Of a DNA stretch of 64,000 bases, positions 8,952 to 17,477 are shown piece by piece. The translations under genes were made by a program, and so were the position numbers. The stretch lies in assembly GCA_964557845.1 (NCBI GenBank), contig CAZLBV010000215.1, forward strand, positions 1-64,000, written 5' to 3'. Under the pieces are notes generated by a model. The model was given only the letters and a program-made list of their open reading frames with translations, searched no databases and was not told where the DNA came from. How positions within the stretch are numbered: the stretch's first letter is position 1; each line of letters begins with the position of its first letter. The DNA comes from CAZLBV01 sp964557845. Lineage in GTDB: Bacteria; Acidobacteriota; Aminicenantia; Aminicenantales; Aminicenantaceae.

Positions 8952-9029
8952 ATCAGCCTCTTTTACCCCACTGGGGTGGGGCGCGCTGATGTCAGCCCAA
9001 ACACGTCAATGCCTCGAGTTCGAGGTGTT
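8952..9029. other. structured DNA/RNA island with nested hairpins
   Basis: ATCAGC (8952-8957) pairs with GCTGAT (8985-8990) and encloses CCCC-ACT-GGGG (8966-8976). Next to it, CCTCG (9012-9016) pairs with CGAGG (9021-9025) around the tetraloop AGTT, with AACAC (8999-9003) and GTGTT (9025-9029) outside. The block is GC-rich in an AT-rich neighbourhood. It may be a small RNA or the 3' region of the nikR transcript; I do not recognise a family. Confidence 0.35.
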
Positions 9030-9053
9030 AATCATGAAACAAGAAAAAAGATA

Positions 9054-9086
9054 AAGGCTGCCCTTTTATGAAAAAAGGGCAGCCTT
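9054..9086 (-). terminator. strong rho-independent terminator, best oriented to the minus strand
   Basis: A perfect 14-base-pair stem (9054-9067 with 9073-9086) with a 5-base loop. On the minus strand it is followed by a T-rich run (complement of the A-rich 9036-9053), which is the normal terminator form. On the plus strand it is followed by AAAAGGGG. No recognised minus-strand gene ends here, so it either stops an unannotated transcript or acts mainly as a bidirectional block after nikR. Confidence 0.6.
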
Positions 9087-9616
9087 AAAAGGGGATGGAT
9101 TAAAAGATTAGGTGATTTATGTAAAATCCTTCGAAAAAAGGAGGGGTTAAAAGGAGGGATTTACATTTTCTGTTGCGTCTTTCTTTCCTCATTTTTGTCA
9201 TTCCATATATATATACGCTGGTTTTGGGAAAAAAGTTGCCAATTATGCTTGAAAACAAGAGATTTTTATGTTTTTTTCCTAAATTAGGAAATTCATTAAA
9301 AAATTTGGTCATCAATTTAGTTTTTTAATCATGAAAAGAAATATGAAAGTATCCTAAAAGAAGGGAAATTATACTGTAACTTGTTGAAAACAAATAATAT
9401 GTTTTACTTTTCTTATTTGATCTAACCCCTTAACCAATGCTATGAAAATATTATATCATAAATTATTATAAAATATCAAGCTTTTATTCAAATTTTTTAT
9501 TATTTTCAATTAATTAGTTTGTTATGGCAGTTTTTTGCCTTATATTGCACCAAATTTACATGTTTTTTTGACTTTATATAAAAACAACACCTGATCGCTA
9601 ATTTCTAAAAGAACCT

Positions 9617-9645
9617 TTGACTTAGGAAAAATGTTATTTTACTAT
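9617..9645 (+). promoter_or_regulatory. promoter for PLP decarboxylase gene
   Basis: TTGACT (9617-9622), 17-base spacer, TACTAT (9640-9645), with the start codon about 30 bases downstream of the predicted transcript start. Confidence 0.5.
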
Positions 9646-9681
9646 GAATAATCCGGGTAAATTTTTAAGAGGATAAGTAAC

Positions 9682-11097
9682 ATGGATAAAGAGGAATTTA
9701 AAAAATACGGATATCAGTTCATCGATTGGATCGCTGATTATTTAGATGAGCTTGAAAAGTATCCTGTGTCTGCAAAAACAAGACCAGGTGAGATAAAAAG
9801 GAATTTGCAGGATAAAATTCCTGAGCATGGTGAAGATATGGATGTTATCTTCAGGGATTTTAAGGAGATTATCCTCCCGGGCATGACTCACTGGCAGCAT
9901 CCTTCCTGGTTTGCCTATTTTCCGGCAAACAACAGCCAGCCTTCCATTCTGGCTGAGCTTTTGACCGCAGGCATGGGAGCCCAATGTATGAGCTGGCAAA
10001 CTTCTCCGGCAGCTACGGAACTAGAGGAAGTAGTCATGGAATGGCTGCGCAAGATGCTTGGTCTTTCCGAAGGAATGGAGGGCGTTATTCAAGATACGGC
10101 TTCTACATCTTCTTTAGTGGCCTTGCTTTCAGCGAGAGAAAAAGCCACAAACTTTGTTTCTAATCAAAAGGGGATGAATAATGACCTGGTTGTCTATACT
10201 TCAGAAGAGGCACATTCTAGTATTGAGAAAGGGGCCAAGATTGCCGGTTATGGGAAAGAGAACATAAGACTTATTCCAACTGCTCTGAATTATGCTATGA
10301 TCCCGCCCCAATTGGAAAATGCCATAATCAGAGATAAAGAGAGGGGCTTGAAACCTGCTTGTGTTGTCGCTACTGTAGGCACAACATCTTCCGGTGCGCT
10401 TGATCCTCTTTTGCTCATTGGCAAGATCTGCAAGTACTATGATGTCTGGCTTCATGTGGATGCTGCCTATGCTGGATTGGCTGCCATGCTACCCGAAAAA
10501 AAACAGATCCTGAATGGGATCGAATATGCTGATTCCTTTGTCTTCAATCCTCATAAATGGATGTTAACCAATTTTGACTGCTCTGCTTATTTTGTGAAAG
10601 ATAAAAACACTCTACTGAAAACATTTGAGATCCATCCGGAATATTTGAAAACTCAGATGGATGCCATGGTTAAGAACTACAGAGATTGGGGGATACAATT
10701 AGGAAGACGGTTTAGAGCTCTGAAATTGTGGTTTGTCCTTAGGTATTATGGAGAAGAAGGCCTGCGTAGGATGGTGAAAGAACATATACGCCTTGCTCAG
10801 CTCTTTAAGGGTTTCATAGAAGGTCATGATAATTTTGAATTAATGGCACCGGTTGATCTGAGCTTGGTGTGTTTCCGGTTAAATGACGGCCGGCCGGAAG
10901 AAACCATGAATCTGATTAATAAAAAGTTCTTAGATAGAATAAATCAAACCGGAAAATTATTTTTGACATCAACCAATTTAAAAGGAAAATTTGTTCTCCG
11001 TTTTGTGGTCGGGTCCAGAACGACAGGAGAAGTCCATGTCCGGGCAGCATGGGATTTGATTATGAAGACTGGAGAAGATATCCTTTCCAAGATGTAA
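9682..11097 (+). CDS. group II PLP-dependent amino-acid decarboxylase (aromatic-L-amino-acid type)
   Basis: 471 residues, close to the usual length of DOPA/tryptophan/tyrosine decarboxylases. Diagnostic parts are the N-terminal HWQHPSWFAYFP substrate segment, WLHVDAAYAG with the PLP-binding Asp, and FNPHKWML with the Schiff-base lysine at about residue 292. The reaction is decarboxylation of an aromatic or related amino acid to the amine, consuming a proton in the cytoplasm. No amine transporter sits beside it. Start ATG has AAGAGG upstream. Which amino acid it uses cannot be decided here. Confidence 0.9.
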   Translation: MDKEEFKKYGYQFIDWIADYLDELEKYPVSAKTRPGEIKRNLQDKIPEHGEDMDVIFRDFKEIILPGMTHWQHPSWFAYFPANNSQPSILAELLTAGMGAQCMSWQTSPAATELEEVVMEWLRKMLGLSEGMEGVIQDTASTSSLVALLSAREKATNFVSNQKGMNNDLVVYTSEEAHSSIEKGAKIAGYGKENIRLIPTALNYAMIPPQLENAIIRDKERGLKPACVVATVGTTSSGALDPLLLIGKICKYYDVWLHVDAAYAGLAAMLPEKKQILNGIEYADSFVFNPHKWMLTNFDCSAYFVKDKNTLLKTFEIHPEYLKTQMDAMVKNYRDWGIQLGRRFRALKLWFVLRYYGEEGLRRMVKEHIRLAQLFKGFIEGHDNFELMAPVDLSLVCFRLNDGRPEETMNLINKKFLDRINQTGKLFLTSTNLKGKFVLRFVVGSRTTGEVHVRAAWDLIMKTGEDILSKM

Positions 11098-11124
11098 CGC
11101 CTATTGTACAAATAATTCAGAAAT

Positions 11125-12135
11125 TTAGCTGATAACTCCGTTGGTGTATAACTTAACATGCAAAATATAATCCACTAATACATCATAGTTTTCGGCAAAC
11201 CTATTAACTCTTTCTTCGAGTGAGCTTTTCCCTAGGAGTTTAACTTCGATCTGATCAAGATATATATAATTAACAACAGCACGTGCATGTATGGCTTCCA
11301 GAGGTTCCAGTGCTTTAAAAAGTTTTAAGGCCTTATTTTTTACAAGGGTCACGTCCCATTTTTTTAAATCAAGAAGATGTCGTATTTTAAGAGAAGGATA
11401 AATTAAATTCCGTGCCAGAAAAGTCTGTCTTATTGTTTGCTTGCATTCCTCGATAGTATCTTCGGAATACAGACCTTTTTTTTGAGTGGGGATGGGAAGA
11501 AATTCTGCGATCGTATCGAATATCAGCTTTTTGTTTTCTTTTCCATAGATCCAACCTACATATGGAATGAGAATGCCGCTCTTTAACAGATTTAATTTTT
11601 TTTCTTTGAACCTGGATCCTAAAAAACTATCCTGATAAACATCTCTTGGTTGTTCGTTATAGTATTTACTCAAATAGTTTCCCAACCCATACATATATGA
11701 ATTCATTATCATCCCTATCTGAGAAAGGTCTAAAAATGTAATGGGATCCGTTCGGACACCCTTTTCAACTTTACCAGAACACATCATAAAAAGATCACAA
11801 GCCAGAAACAAAGATTTTCTGGTGAAATCTAGAATATATTTCCTTTCTTCATTAGGCAGGTCTTTTATAATAAACAAAACATCAATATCATCTTCAATAG
11901 TGGGTATCCCCCGCAGCCAGCTGCCTCTCAAGTTTATGGACAAAAAATTATCCCCATATTTAGCCTTCAGTTTCTCTCCTGTTTCATTAAGAGTGTCTTC
12001 GAGCAGGTCAAACAGTCTATTTCTTCTAAGGGGATTATCCGGGTGGAAAAAAGGAAACCTGAACTCATGGCTTGCTCTGAGGTAAAATTTAATGGTTTTG
12101 ATGTCTGTTTTTTTATTAATGGAATATTCAGCCAT
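11125..12135 (-). CDS. nucleotidyltransferase-fold protein with helical C-terminus
   Basis: 336 residues. Around residues 68-88 it has LRGSWLRG followed after a short loop by DDIDVLFII, which is the GS...DxD active-site pattern of the DNA polymerase beta-type nucleotidyltransferase superfamily (CCA-adding, poly(A), antibiotic nucleotidyltransferases). The rest is mainly alpha-helical and basic. I do not recognise the specific family. It stands alone, convergent with the decarboxylase gene (27-base gap) and divergent from the biotin ligase gene. Possible roles include RNA modification or tailing; this is inference from fold only. Confidence 0.55.
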   Translation of the reverse strand: MAEYSINKKTDIKTIKFYLRASHEFRFPFFHPDNPLRRNRLFDLLEDTLNETGEKLKAKYGDNFLSINLRGSWLRGIPTIEDDIDVLFIIKDLPNEERKYILDFTRKSLFLACDLFMMCSGKVEKGVRTDPITFLDLSQIGMIMNSYMYGLGNYLSKYYNEQPRDVYQDSFLGSRFKEKKLNLLKSGILIPYVGWIYGKENKKLIFDTIAEFLPIPTQKKGLYSEDTIEECKQTIRQTFLARNLIYPSLKIRHLLDLKKWDVTLVKNKALKLFKALEPLEAIHARAVVNYIYLDQIEVKLLGKSSLEERVNRFAENYDVLVDYILHVKLYTNGVIS

Positions 12136-12259
12136 TTTATGATTTCTCTAACGGCAATTTTAATTCTTATGATCGATATTTTCAACGTTTTAAAAACTTG
12201 AAGATACAGAAGTAAAAGTGTACATTATTCACTGAAATCTACGAAAAATAGCCAGAAAA

Positions 12260-13198
12260 ATGATCGTTCTTACCGACAGTATCTCTTTTGCAGAATGTTT
12301 GATCCTTCCAGGACAAAGTTGGGTTAAAAGGGATATTTCTTATTTTGATGAAAATACTGCTTTAAAGGAAATAGCCTCTGAGATTTTTCCTGATGGATCA
12401 TTCTATCAAACAGATGTTTTCTCAGGGTGGAGATGGAGTTTTGCTTTCATTTCTGAGAAATTAGGACTTTCTAATTATGATTTAATGATAGATGTAGGCA
12501 GAATAAGAAATGATCTCCCGCATGGGCTTGTGTTTGTGGCTGGAGAGAGTAATTTCTGCCATGGACACCACGGCCGTAAATGGACAGCTCTACCCGGGAA
12601 CCTGCATTTAACGGTTTTCCTTACACCCAAATGCCGGATGGCTTTTTTCGGGACAGGATTTTCCATACTTGCGGCTGTCTCAGTGGTTGAAACCATTGAT
12701 GGTTTCCAAGGATTAAAGGGAAAGGCTCAGATCAAGTGGGTCAATGATATTATTATTGGAGAGGCAAAAATCGCTGGATTCCTGGCCCATACTCACAGCA
12801 TGGGAACTGAGGTTGAATCTGCCATCATCGGCATAGGAATGAATGTTGAAACTAATCCTGGTATCGGGAGTGATGATTTTATTCCGGATTCAGTCTCCCT
12901 TTTAGAACTGGTATCGACCGAGGAAGATTGTGATCTAGGTAAGGTTTTCCGGAGGTTGCTGACTAGATTGGAGAAAAATTATATTCAGCTTAGGACCGGA
13001 GATTATAATAAACTCCTCTCTTTTTATCGAGAAAGGTCACTGGTCATAGGACGCAAGGTGAAGATCCTTTCGGATAGAGAGGATAGCGACAAAAGTGTCA
13101 TTGCTTCGGGAGTAGTCAGGAAGATAGGTGATAATTTGGAACTTTATCTTGAAGGGCGGGAGCATCCAGTCACCCATGGACGGCTGATTTTGGAATAA
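12260..13198 (+). CDS. biotin-protein ligase (BirA catalytic type, no DNA-binding domain)
   Basis: 312 residues. The catalytic core is recognisable: a variant biotin-binding loop GHHGRKW in place of GRGRxGRxW (about residues 98-104), KWVNDIIIG in place of KWPNDI, and IIGIGMNV. It attaches biotin to the lysine of biotinyl domains through biotinyl-AMP. The first 90 residues are longer than usual and not a winged helix, so it should not be a repressor. The oad operon starts 196 bases downstream, and its alpha subunit carries a biotinyl domain, the likely substrate. The SD is weak. Confidence 0.78.
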   Translation: MIVLTDSISFAECLILPGQSWVKRDISYFDENTALKEIASEIFPDGSFYQTDVFSGWRWSFAFISEKLGLSNYDLMIDVGRIRNDLPHGLVFVAGESNFCHGHHGRKWTALPGNLHLTVFLTPKCRMAFFGTGFSILAAVSVVETIDGFQGLKGKAQIKWVNDIIIGEAKIAGFLAHTHSMGTEVESAIIGIGMNVETNPGIGSDDFIPDSVSLLELVSTEEDCDLGKVFRRLLTRLEKNYIQLRTGDYNKLLSFYRERSLVIGRKVKILSDREDSDKSVIASGVVRKIGDNLELYLEGREHPVTHGRLILE

Positions 13199-13239
13199 TT
13201 GAGAAAAAGATTTATATTAAGTCAAATACAGGTCATATC

Positions 13240-13268
13240 TTGACTTGTTAGAAATGGGATTCTATACT
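13240..13268 (+). promoter_or_regulatory. promoter of oad-like operon with flanking inverted repeat
   Basis: TTGACT (13240-13245), 17-base spacer, TATACT (13263-13268). An AAGTCAA at 13219-13225 and TTGACTT at 13240-13246 form a 7-base inverted repeat overlapping the -35 box, a possible operator. Confidence 0.55.
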
Positions 13269-13393
13269 TGCGTGTATTCCACGACGTGTAATTAATGTGG
13301 GAGAAGATGAATTAGGATAGATCAAAACTGAAATATCATGTTGAAAATATATTATTTCAGGATTTCTTTTCGTCTCGTCAAGGAGATTAATAA

Positions 13394-13606
13394 ATGGGAA
13401 CAGCAAACTTATTAGTAATATGTTTATTAGCGATTTTCTGGGTTTTTACCATTTTAGCTGTTTTGGCTCTCCTGATGAGATTGATCATCCTGGTCTTTCC
13501 TGAAAAAAGGGGGAAAATAGATGGGGCTATAATTTCAGCGATAACGGCAGCGGCTTTTTCCGTATTTCCTGGACTGAAAATTACGAAGATAGAGGAGAAA
13601 AAATGA
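13394..13606 (+). CDS. OadG-like gamma subunit of sodium-pump decarboxylase
   Basis: 70 residues: one transmembrane helix (about 6-32) followed by a short charged cytoplasmic tail. Size, topology and position before the alpha subunit match OadG/MmdD subunits, which anchor the carboxyltransferase to the membrane beta subunit and help assembly. The tail AAAFSVFPGLKITKIEEKK is typical only in general terms. AAGGAG with 8-base spacing supports the start. Its stop overlaps the alpha-subunit ATG by 4 bases. Confidence 0.7.
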   Translation: MGTANLLVICLLAIFWVFTILAVLALLMRLIILVFPEKRGKIDGAIISAITAAAFSVFPGLKITKIEEKK

Positions 13607-15459
13607 TATTCACCAAGACAGAAAAAACCATTCGTGTAATGTTCATGCCTTTTCGGGATGGCCTGCAGAGTTCATTTGGAGGAAAGGTCCGCCTTGCAGA
13701 TATCCTGCCGGCCATGCAGGCTTCTGCTGAAGCCGGGATACATCATTTTGAGTTTGGTGGGGGCGCTCGCTTTCAAGCTCCTCTTTTTTATTTAGGAGAA
13801 AATCCATTTGAAGATATGAGGAAGATGCGTGAAGTGGTAGGTCCTGATGTCGATCTTCAAATCCTGACACGTTCAGTTTCAGGTGTTACTCTTACTACTC
13901 AGTCTCCTGAGACACTGAGGATGCAGGCAGAGTTAATGAAAAACGCCGGGACCACTTGGGACCGTAATTTTGACTATATGAATGATGTAAGAAATCTGAT
14001 TAATACAGGCCGTCCTATTGTTGAATCCGGAATGCATCATCAAGTTGCCATCGCATTGATGGGGATGCCTTTTCATTCGGATAAGGTTCATACCGCGGAT
14101 TTTTACATAAATATTGGAAAACAGTTGCTTGACAGTGATCTACATATTGACAGTATTTGTTTAAAGGATGCCAGCGGCACAACTGATCCTAAGACCATAT
14201 ACGATACTGCAGTTGGCCTAAAAAAACTAATGCCGCCTGAGATGATATTGTGGATGCACACCCATGACACAGCCAGCATGGCAGTCGCCTGTTATATGGC
14301 GGCGGTTGCCGGAGGGGCTGATGGGATTGATCTGTCAGTGCGGCCGATGGCAAGTGGAACAGTTCAGCCTGATGTACGGTCCATGGCTCACGCGTTAAAG
14401 GGGACCGGATACAAACTGGATGTAGATCCCTCAAAAATGAATGAAATAGAGAATATGCTCAGTGAATTGATGAAAGATTATGACTTTAATCCTACCACAA
14501 CTACACCCGACGCCCGCGTTTTAGGGTTTCCTATGCCGGGTGGTGCTATCGGGCCCAATGTTCATATGATGGTTAAAGCCGGGATCCTGGATAAATACAG
14601 TGATGTCTTAGCAGAGTTCCCAGTTGTAGTGGAAGCAGGTGGGGCCTGGACTAGCGTAACCCCAGGCAGTCAGCAGTACTGGCTGCAGGCTTTTAATAAT
14701 GTTCTTTACGGAAGATGGAAGAAGATCGATGCCGGTTATGGAAAAGCTGTGCTGGGTTATTTTGGGAAAACTCCCCTTCCTCCTGATCCAGAAGTCGTCA
14801 AGATTGCCTCAGAACTATTGGAGATGCCTGTTTTTGAAGGTGATCCTTTAGAGGCTGCGCCTAAGAATATCGAACCGGCAAAAAAAGCTTTGGAGGAAAG
14901 AAATATACCGGTCACGGATGAGAATATATTTTTGGTGATGGCTGCGATGGTTCCCGGAAAGAAAATGGAGCTTAATGAGGGAATTCGGCTTTTGACTGGA
15001 AAGGCCAAGATAGATATTCCGCTTAAAGAAAAAGAGGAACCAAAAGCTGAAACTCAGCCTCCTGCTCCTTCTACAGCAGTTCAACCGATCACAAGTGGTC
15101 CGGTAACATCACGTTGCACTGTTACGGAGAATAATATTTCCCGTGTGTTTACAGTGATACTGGAACCAATTAACGCCCCTCAGACTAATCAGGCAACTTC
15201 TGTGTCTCCTTCTCCCAATGAATCTTTGGATACAGTGGCTGGAACCTCTGTTTATTCCACCTTTGCTGGTACCGTAGAAGTTGTTGATATTAAAGTCAAA
15301 ATAGGTGATGCGGTAACCAAAGGCCAGGTGGTGGCTAATGTGGAAGCCATGAAGGCTACCCATGACATTGTGGCTCCCAAAGATGGAAAAGTTACGGCCA
15401 TACATGTGAAAGTCGGGGATGAGGTAGATTCCACCAAACCCATCCTGACTCTTTCATAA
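13603..15459 (+). CDS. oadA: OadA-like alpha subunit: carboxyltransferase with C-terminal biotinyl domain
   Basis: 618 residues. Residues 1-300 form the carboxyltransferase TIM barrel: FRDGLQSSFGGK, the KDASGTTDP loop and the metal site MHTHDTASMA. A conserved helical domain follows to about 460, then a Pro/Ala-rich linker, then a biotinyl domain with EAMKATHD, the biotin lysine being Lys584. The enzyme moves CO2 from a carboxylic substrate (oxaloacetate, or less likely an acyl-CoA) onto biotin; the beta subunit then decarboxylates it and exports Na+. Translationally coupled to oadG. The linker is somewhat long. Confidence 0.88.
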   Translation: MIFTKTEKTIRVMFMPFRDGLQSSFGGKVRLADILPAMQASAEAGIHHFEFGGGARFQAPLFYLGENPFEDMRKMREVVGPDVDLQILTRSVSGVTLTTQSPETLRMQAELMKNAGTTWDRNFDYMNDVRNLINTGRPIVESGMHHQVAIALMGMPFHSDKVHTADFYINIGKQLLDSDLHIDSICLKDASGTTDPKTIYDTAVGLKKLMPPEMILWMHTHDTASMAVACYMAAVAGGADGIDLSVRPMASGTVQPDVRSMAHALKGTGYKLDVDPSKMNEIENMLSELMKDYDFNPTTTTPDARVLGFPMPGGAIGPNVHMMVKAGILDKYSDVLAEFPVVVEAGGAWTSVTPGSQQYWLQAFNNVLYGRWKKIDAGYGKAVLGYFGKTPLPPDPEVVKIASELLEMPVFEGDPLEAAPKNIEPAKKALEERNIPVTDENIFLVMAAMVPGKKMELNEGIRLLTGKAKIDIPLKEKEEPKAETQPPAPSTAVQPITSGPVTSRCTVTENNISRVFTVILEPINAPQTNQATSVSPSPNESLDTVAGTSVYSTFAGTVEVVDIKVKIGDAVTKGQVVANVEAMKATHDIVAPKDGKVTAIHVKVGDEVDSTKPILTLS

Positions 15460-15471
15460 AGGGCTGCGATC

Positions 15472-16599
15472 ATGAATGCCGTCGCTAAACTATTACAGCA
15501 GTCGGGATTTGCCAATCTTAGTTGGGGAAATTGGGTTATGTATCTGGTGGGAGGAATTCTTATCTATTTAGCCATAACCAAAAAATATGAACCGTTACTT
15601 TTAATCCCCATTGGTTTCGGGACGGTTCTAGCCAATCTTCCTTTAGCTGAAATGGGTGCTTATGATGATGGTATTATAGCCCTTATTTACAATCAGGGTA
15701 TACGGACAGAATTGCTTCCGCCTATAATCTTTTTGGGAGTGGGCGTGCTGACGGATTTCCGGCCTTTATTAGGAAGACCTTTAACCTTTCTTTTAGGAGC
15801 ATCGGCTCAATTAGGTATTTTTGTGGCTGCCCTGGGAGCTGCTTATCTTCTTGATTTTAACTTCAAGGAAGCGGCCTCCATTGGAATTATCGGTGGAGCA
15901 GACGGCCCTACATCAATTTTTCTCTCGAGCCAGCTAGCACCTCATCTCCTTGGACCTATTGCCGTAGCCGCTTACAGCTATATGTCTTTGGTGCCTATTA
16001 TCCAGCCTCCCATAATCCGCATACTTACGACCAGAAAAGAGCGGGAGATCGATATGCCCCAGGCTATTCCAGTATCCAAGACTGCGGTCATTTTATTCCC
16101 AATCATTACCGGGATTGTAGCTTCCCTGGCCATTCCTTCCAGTGCGCCTCTGATCGGAATGTTGATGTTTGGTAATCTTATACGGGAGTGCGGAGTTACC
16201 GAACGCCTGAAAAAAACTGCCGGTGGAGCCTTGATCGATATAGTGACTATTTTTTTGGGAATCGCAGTGGGAGCAACTATGGATGCCGGCCATTTTTTAA
16301 ATCTCAAGACTCTTTATATACTTTTATTAGGCGCTATTGCATTTTCCTTCAGTACAGCAGGGGGAGTGGTTTTCGCGAAAATAATCAATATCTTTTTAAC
16401 CAAAGACAAAAAGATCAATCCCTGCATTGGTGCAGCCGGGGTGTCGGCTGTCCCCATGGCTGCCCGGGTTGTGCAGCAGTTTGTTTCAAAACATACAGAT
16501 GGGAAAGTTAACCCTTTGATGCCTGCTATGGGACCGAATGTAGCCGGGGTTATCGGATCAGCCATAGCTGCAGGAGTTTTTCTCACATTTCTTGGCTAA
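15472..16599 (+). CDS. oadB: OadB-like Na+-translocating decarboxylase beta subunit
   Basis: 375 residues with about nine to eleven membrane segments. The conserved pore segments GIIGGADGPTSIFLSS (about residue 138, containing the functional Asp) and VAAYSYMSLVPIIQPPI, and the C-terminal MAARVVQQF and GPNVAGVIGSAIAAG, are hallmarks of OadB/MmdB/GcdB. It decarboxylates carboxybiotin and couples this to Na+ export. It ends the three-gene operon; the chemical substrate is set by OadA. Confidence 0.93.
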   Translation: MNAVAKLLQQSGFANLSWGNWVMYLVGGILIYLAITKKYEPLLLIPIGFGTVLANLPLAEMGAYDDGIIALIYNQGIRTELLPPIIFLGVGVLTDFRPLLGRPLTFLLGASAQLGIFVAALGAAYLLDFNFKEAASIGIIGGADGPTSIFLSSQLAPHLLGPIAVAAYSYMSLVPIIQPPIIRILTTRKEREIDMPQAIPVSKTAVILFPIITGIVASLAIPSSAPLIGMLMFGNLIRECGVTERLKKTAGGALIDIVTIFLGIAVGATMDAGHFLNLKTLYILLLGAIAFSFSTAGGVVFAKIINIFLTKDKKINPCIGAAGVSAVPMAARVVQQFVSKHTDGKVNPLMPAMGPNVAGVIGSAIAAGVFLTFLG

Positions 16600-16601
16600 A
16601 A

Positions 16602-16621
16602 TTCTGGTGATGTCACCAGAA
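16602..16621. repeat. perfect inverted repeat after oadB
   Basis: TTCTGGTGA and TCACCAGAA separated by TG, directly after the oadB stop. It lacks a T-run, so it could be a terminator stem or an operator for the downstream redox genes. Confidence 0.4.
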
Positions 16622-16721
16622 CAAGAGGGATTCTTAATAATTTTTAACCATTCTATCTTTATAATATATTAATATATAGTACAATAATAAAGAGCTAAAA
16701 ATTAAAAAGAGGAAGGAAGGC

Positions 16722-17147
16722 ATGAAAAAATTTTGGCGCTGTCATGTGTGCAATGACATTCATTATGGAGTAAGGCCGCCTGAGATCTGCCCGACCTGTA
16801 TGGTAAAAGATGCTTATGTTGAAATATCTTCCCAGGAAGCGAAAAAGATAATAGGCCCGGCTGAAACAACTTTAGACAAGGGGAAATTCAGGGCTGCTAT
16901 AGAACAGCTTTCTGAAAAAAGAGAATTCCAAGTCAATCCCGACAATGAAAAGGTTACTCAACTGATTGAAGGAGTCTTTAGTAATGAGAAAAATCAAGAA
17001 TTAAAATATTGTCCCTGCAGAATGATCGAAAAGGATTTTGAAAAGGATCTTCAGTTGATCTGCCCGTGCAATTTTCTTATCCATGAAACCTATAAAAATA
17101 AAGATGAGGGGGAATGCTGGTGTGGCTTATTTAAAAAAAGGAGTTAA
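16722..17147 (+). CDS. rubredoxin-like plus ferredoxin-thioredoxin-reductase (FTR)-like protein
   Basis: 141 residues in two parts. Residues 1-30 form a rubrerythrin-type rubredoxin knuckle (Cys7, Cys10, Cys23, Cys26). The rest resembles the FTR catalytic subunit with paired cysteines CPC (97-99), CPC (114-116) and CWC (132-134), which in FTR bind a 4Fe-4S cluster and an active-site disulfide. It probably passes electrons from ferredoxin or rubredoxin to a disulfide. It lies 2 bases before a thioredoxin-like gene, the expected acceptor. The spacing between the cysteine pairs differs from plant FTR. Confidence 0.75.
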   Translation: MKKFWRCHVCNDIHYGVRPPEICPTCMVKDAYVEISSQEAKKIIGPAETTLDKGKFRAAIEQLSEKREFQVNPDNEKVTQLIEGVFSNEKNQELKYCPCRMIEKDFEKDLQLICPCNFLIHETYKNKDEGECWCGLFKKRS

Positions 17148-17149
17148 AT

Positions 17150-17428
17150 ATGAGTACATTGATCATGTTTCATGGTAAGGAGTGTCCCCACTGCGCAAAA
17201 ATGAGGCCGTTAGTCGATAAATTGGACAAAGAGGAAGGCATAAAGATAGAAAAATTAGAAGTATGGCACGACGAAAAAAATGCGGATAAGATGCGTTCCT
17301 ATCGAGATGTTATAACCGCAAAATGCGGGGGTCAGCTTAGGGTCCCGACTTTTTTAAATACGGAAACCAATGATGTTTTCTGTGGTGAAGTCGAATATGA
17401 CGAGCTGAAAGCCTGGGCCAAAAAATAA
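17150..17428 (+). CDS. thioredoxin/glutaredoxin-like protein with CPHC active site
   Basis: 92 residues with an active-site CPHC (Cys12-Cys15) in a beta-strand LIMFHGKECPHC, and a cis-proline segment LRVPTFLN. This is a minimal thioredoxin fold. A further cysteine follows in NDVFCGEVEYDEL. Encoded next to an FTR-like protein, it is likely reduced by it rather than by NADPH-thioredoxin reductase, and may serve as a disulfide carrier under low-potential conditions. The pairing is inferred from adjacency. Confidence 0.8.
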   Translation: MSTLIMFHGKECPHCAKMRPLVDKLDKEEGIKIEKLEVWHDEKNADKMRSYRDVITAKCGGQLRVPTFLNTETNDVFCGEVEYDELKAWAKK

Positions 17429-17477
17429 AGATTTTTGGCAGGGATCTTCAGATAAATTAAGTTCTGGAGGAAATTTT

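Larger units (their letters stand above)
8845..9681. other. long AT-rich intergenic region with a GC-rich structured island
   Basis: 837 bases without a supported gene. 8952-9086 holds three hairpins, listed separately. 9100-9560 is strongly AT-rich. A minus-strand TATAAT lies at 9368-9373 and a possible 71-codon minus-strand frame at 9100-9315 with no SD and atypical composition, which I do not call. The last 80 bases hold the promoter of the decarboxylase gene. Confidence 0.5.

Noticed and set aside
9100..9315. 71-codon minus-strand gene
   Set aside because: No SD, atypical composition and no recognisable motif; kept only as context for a possible minus-strand transcript.
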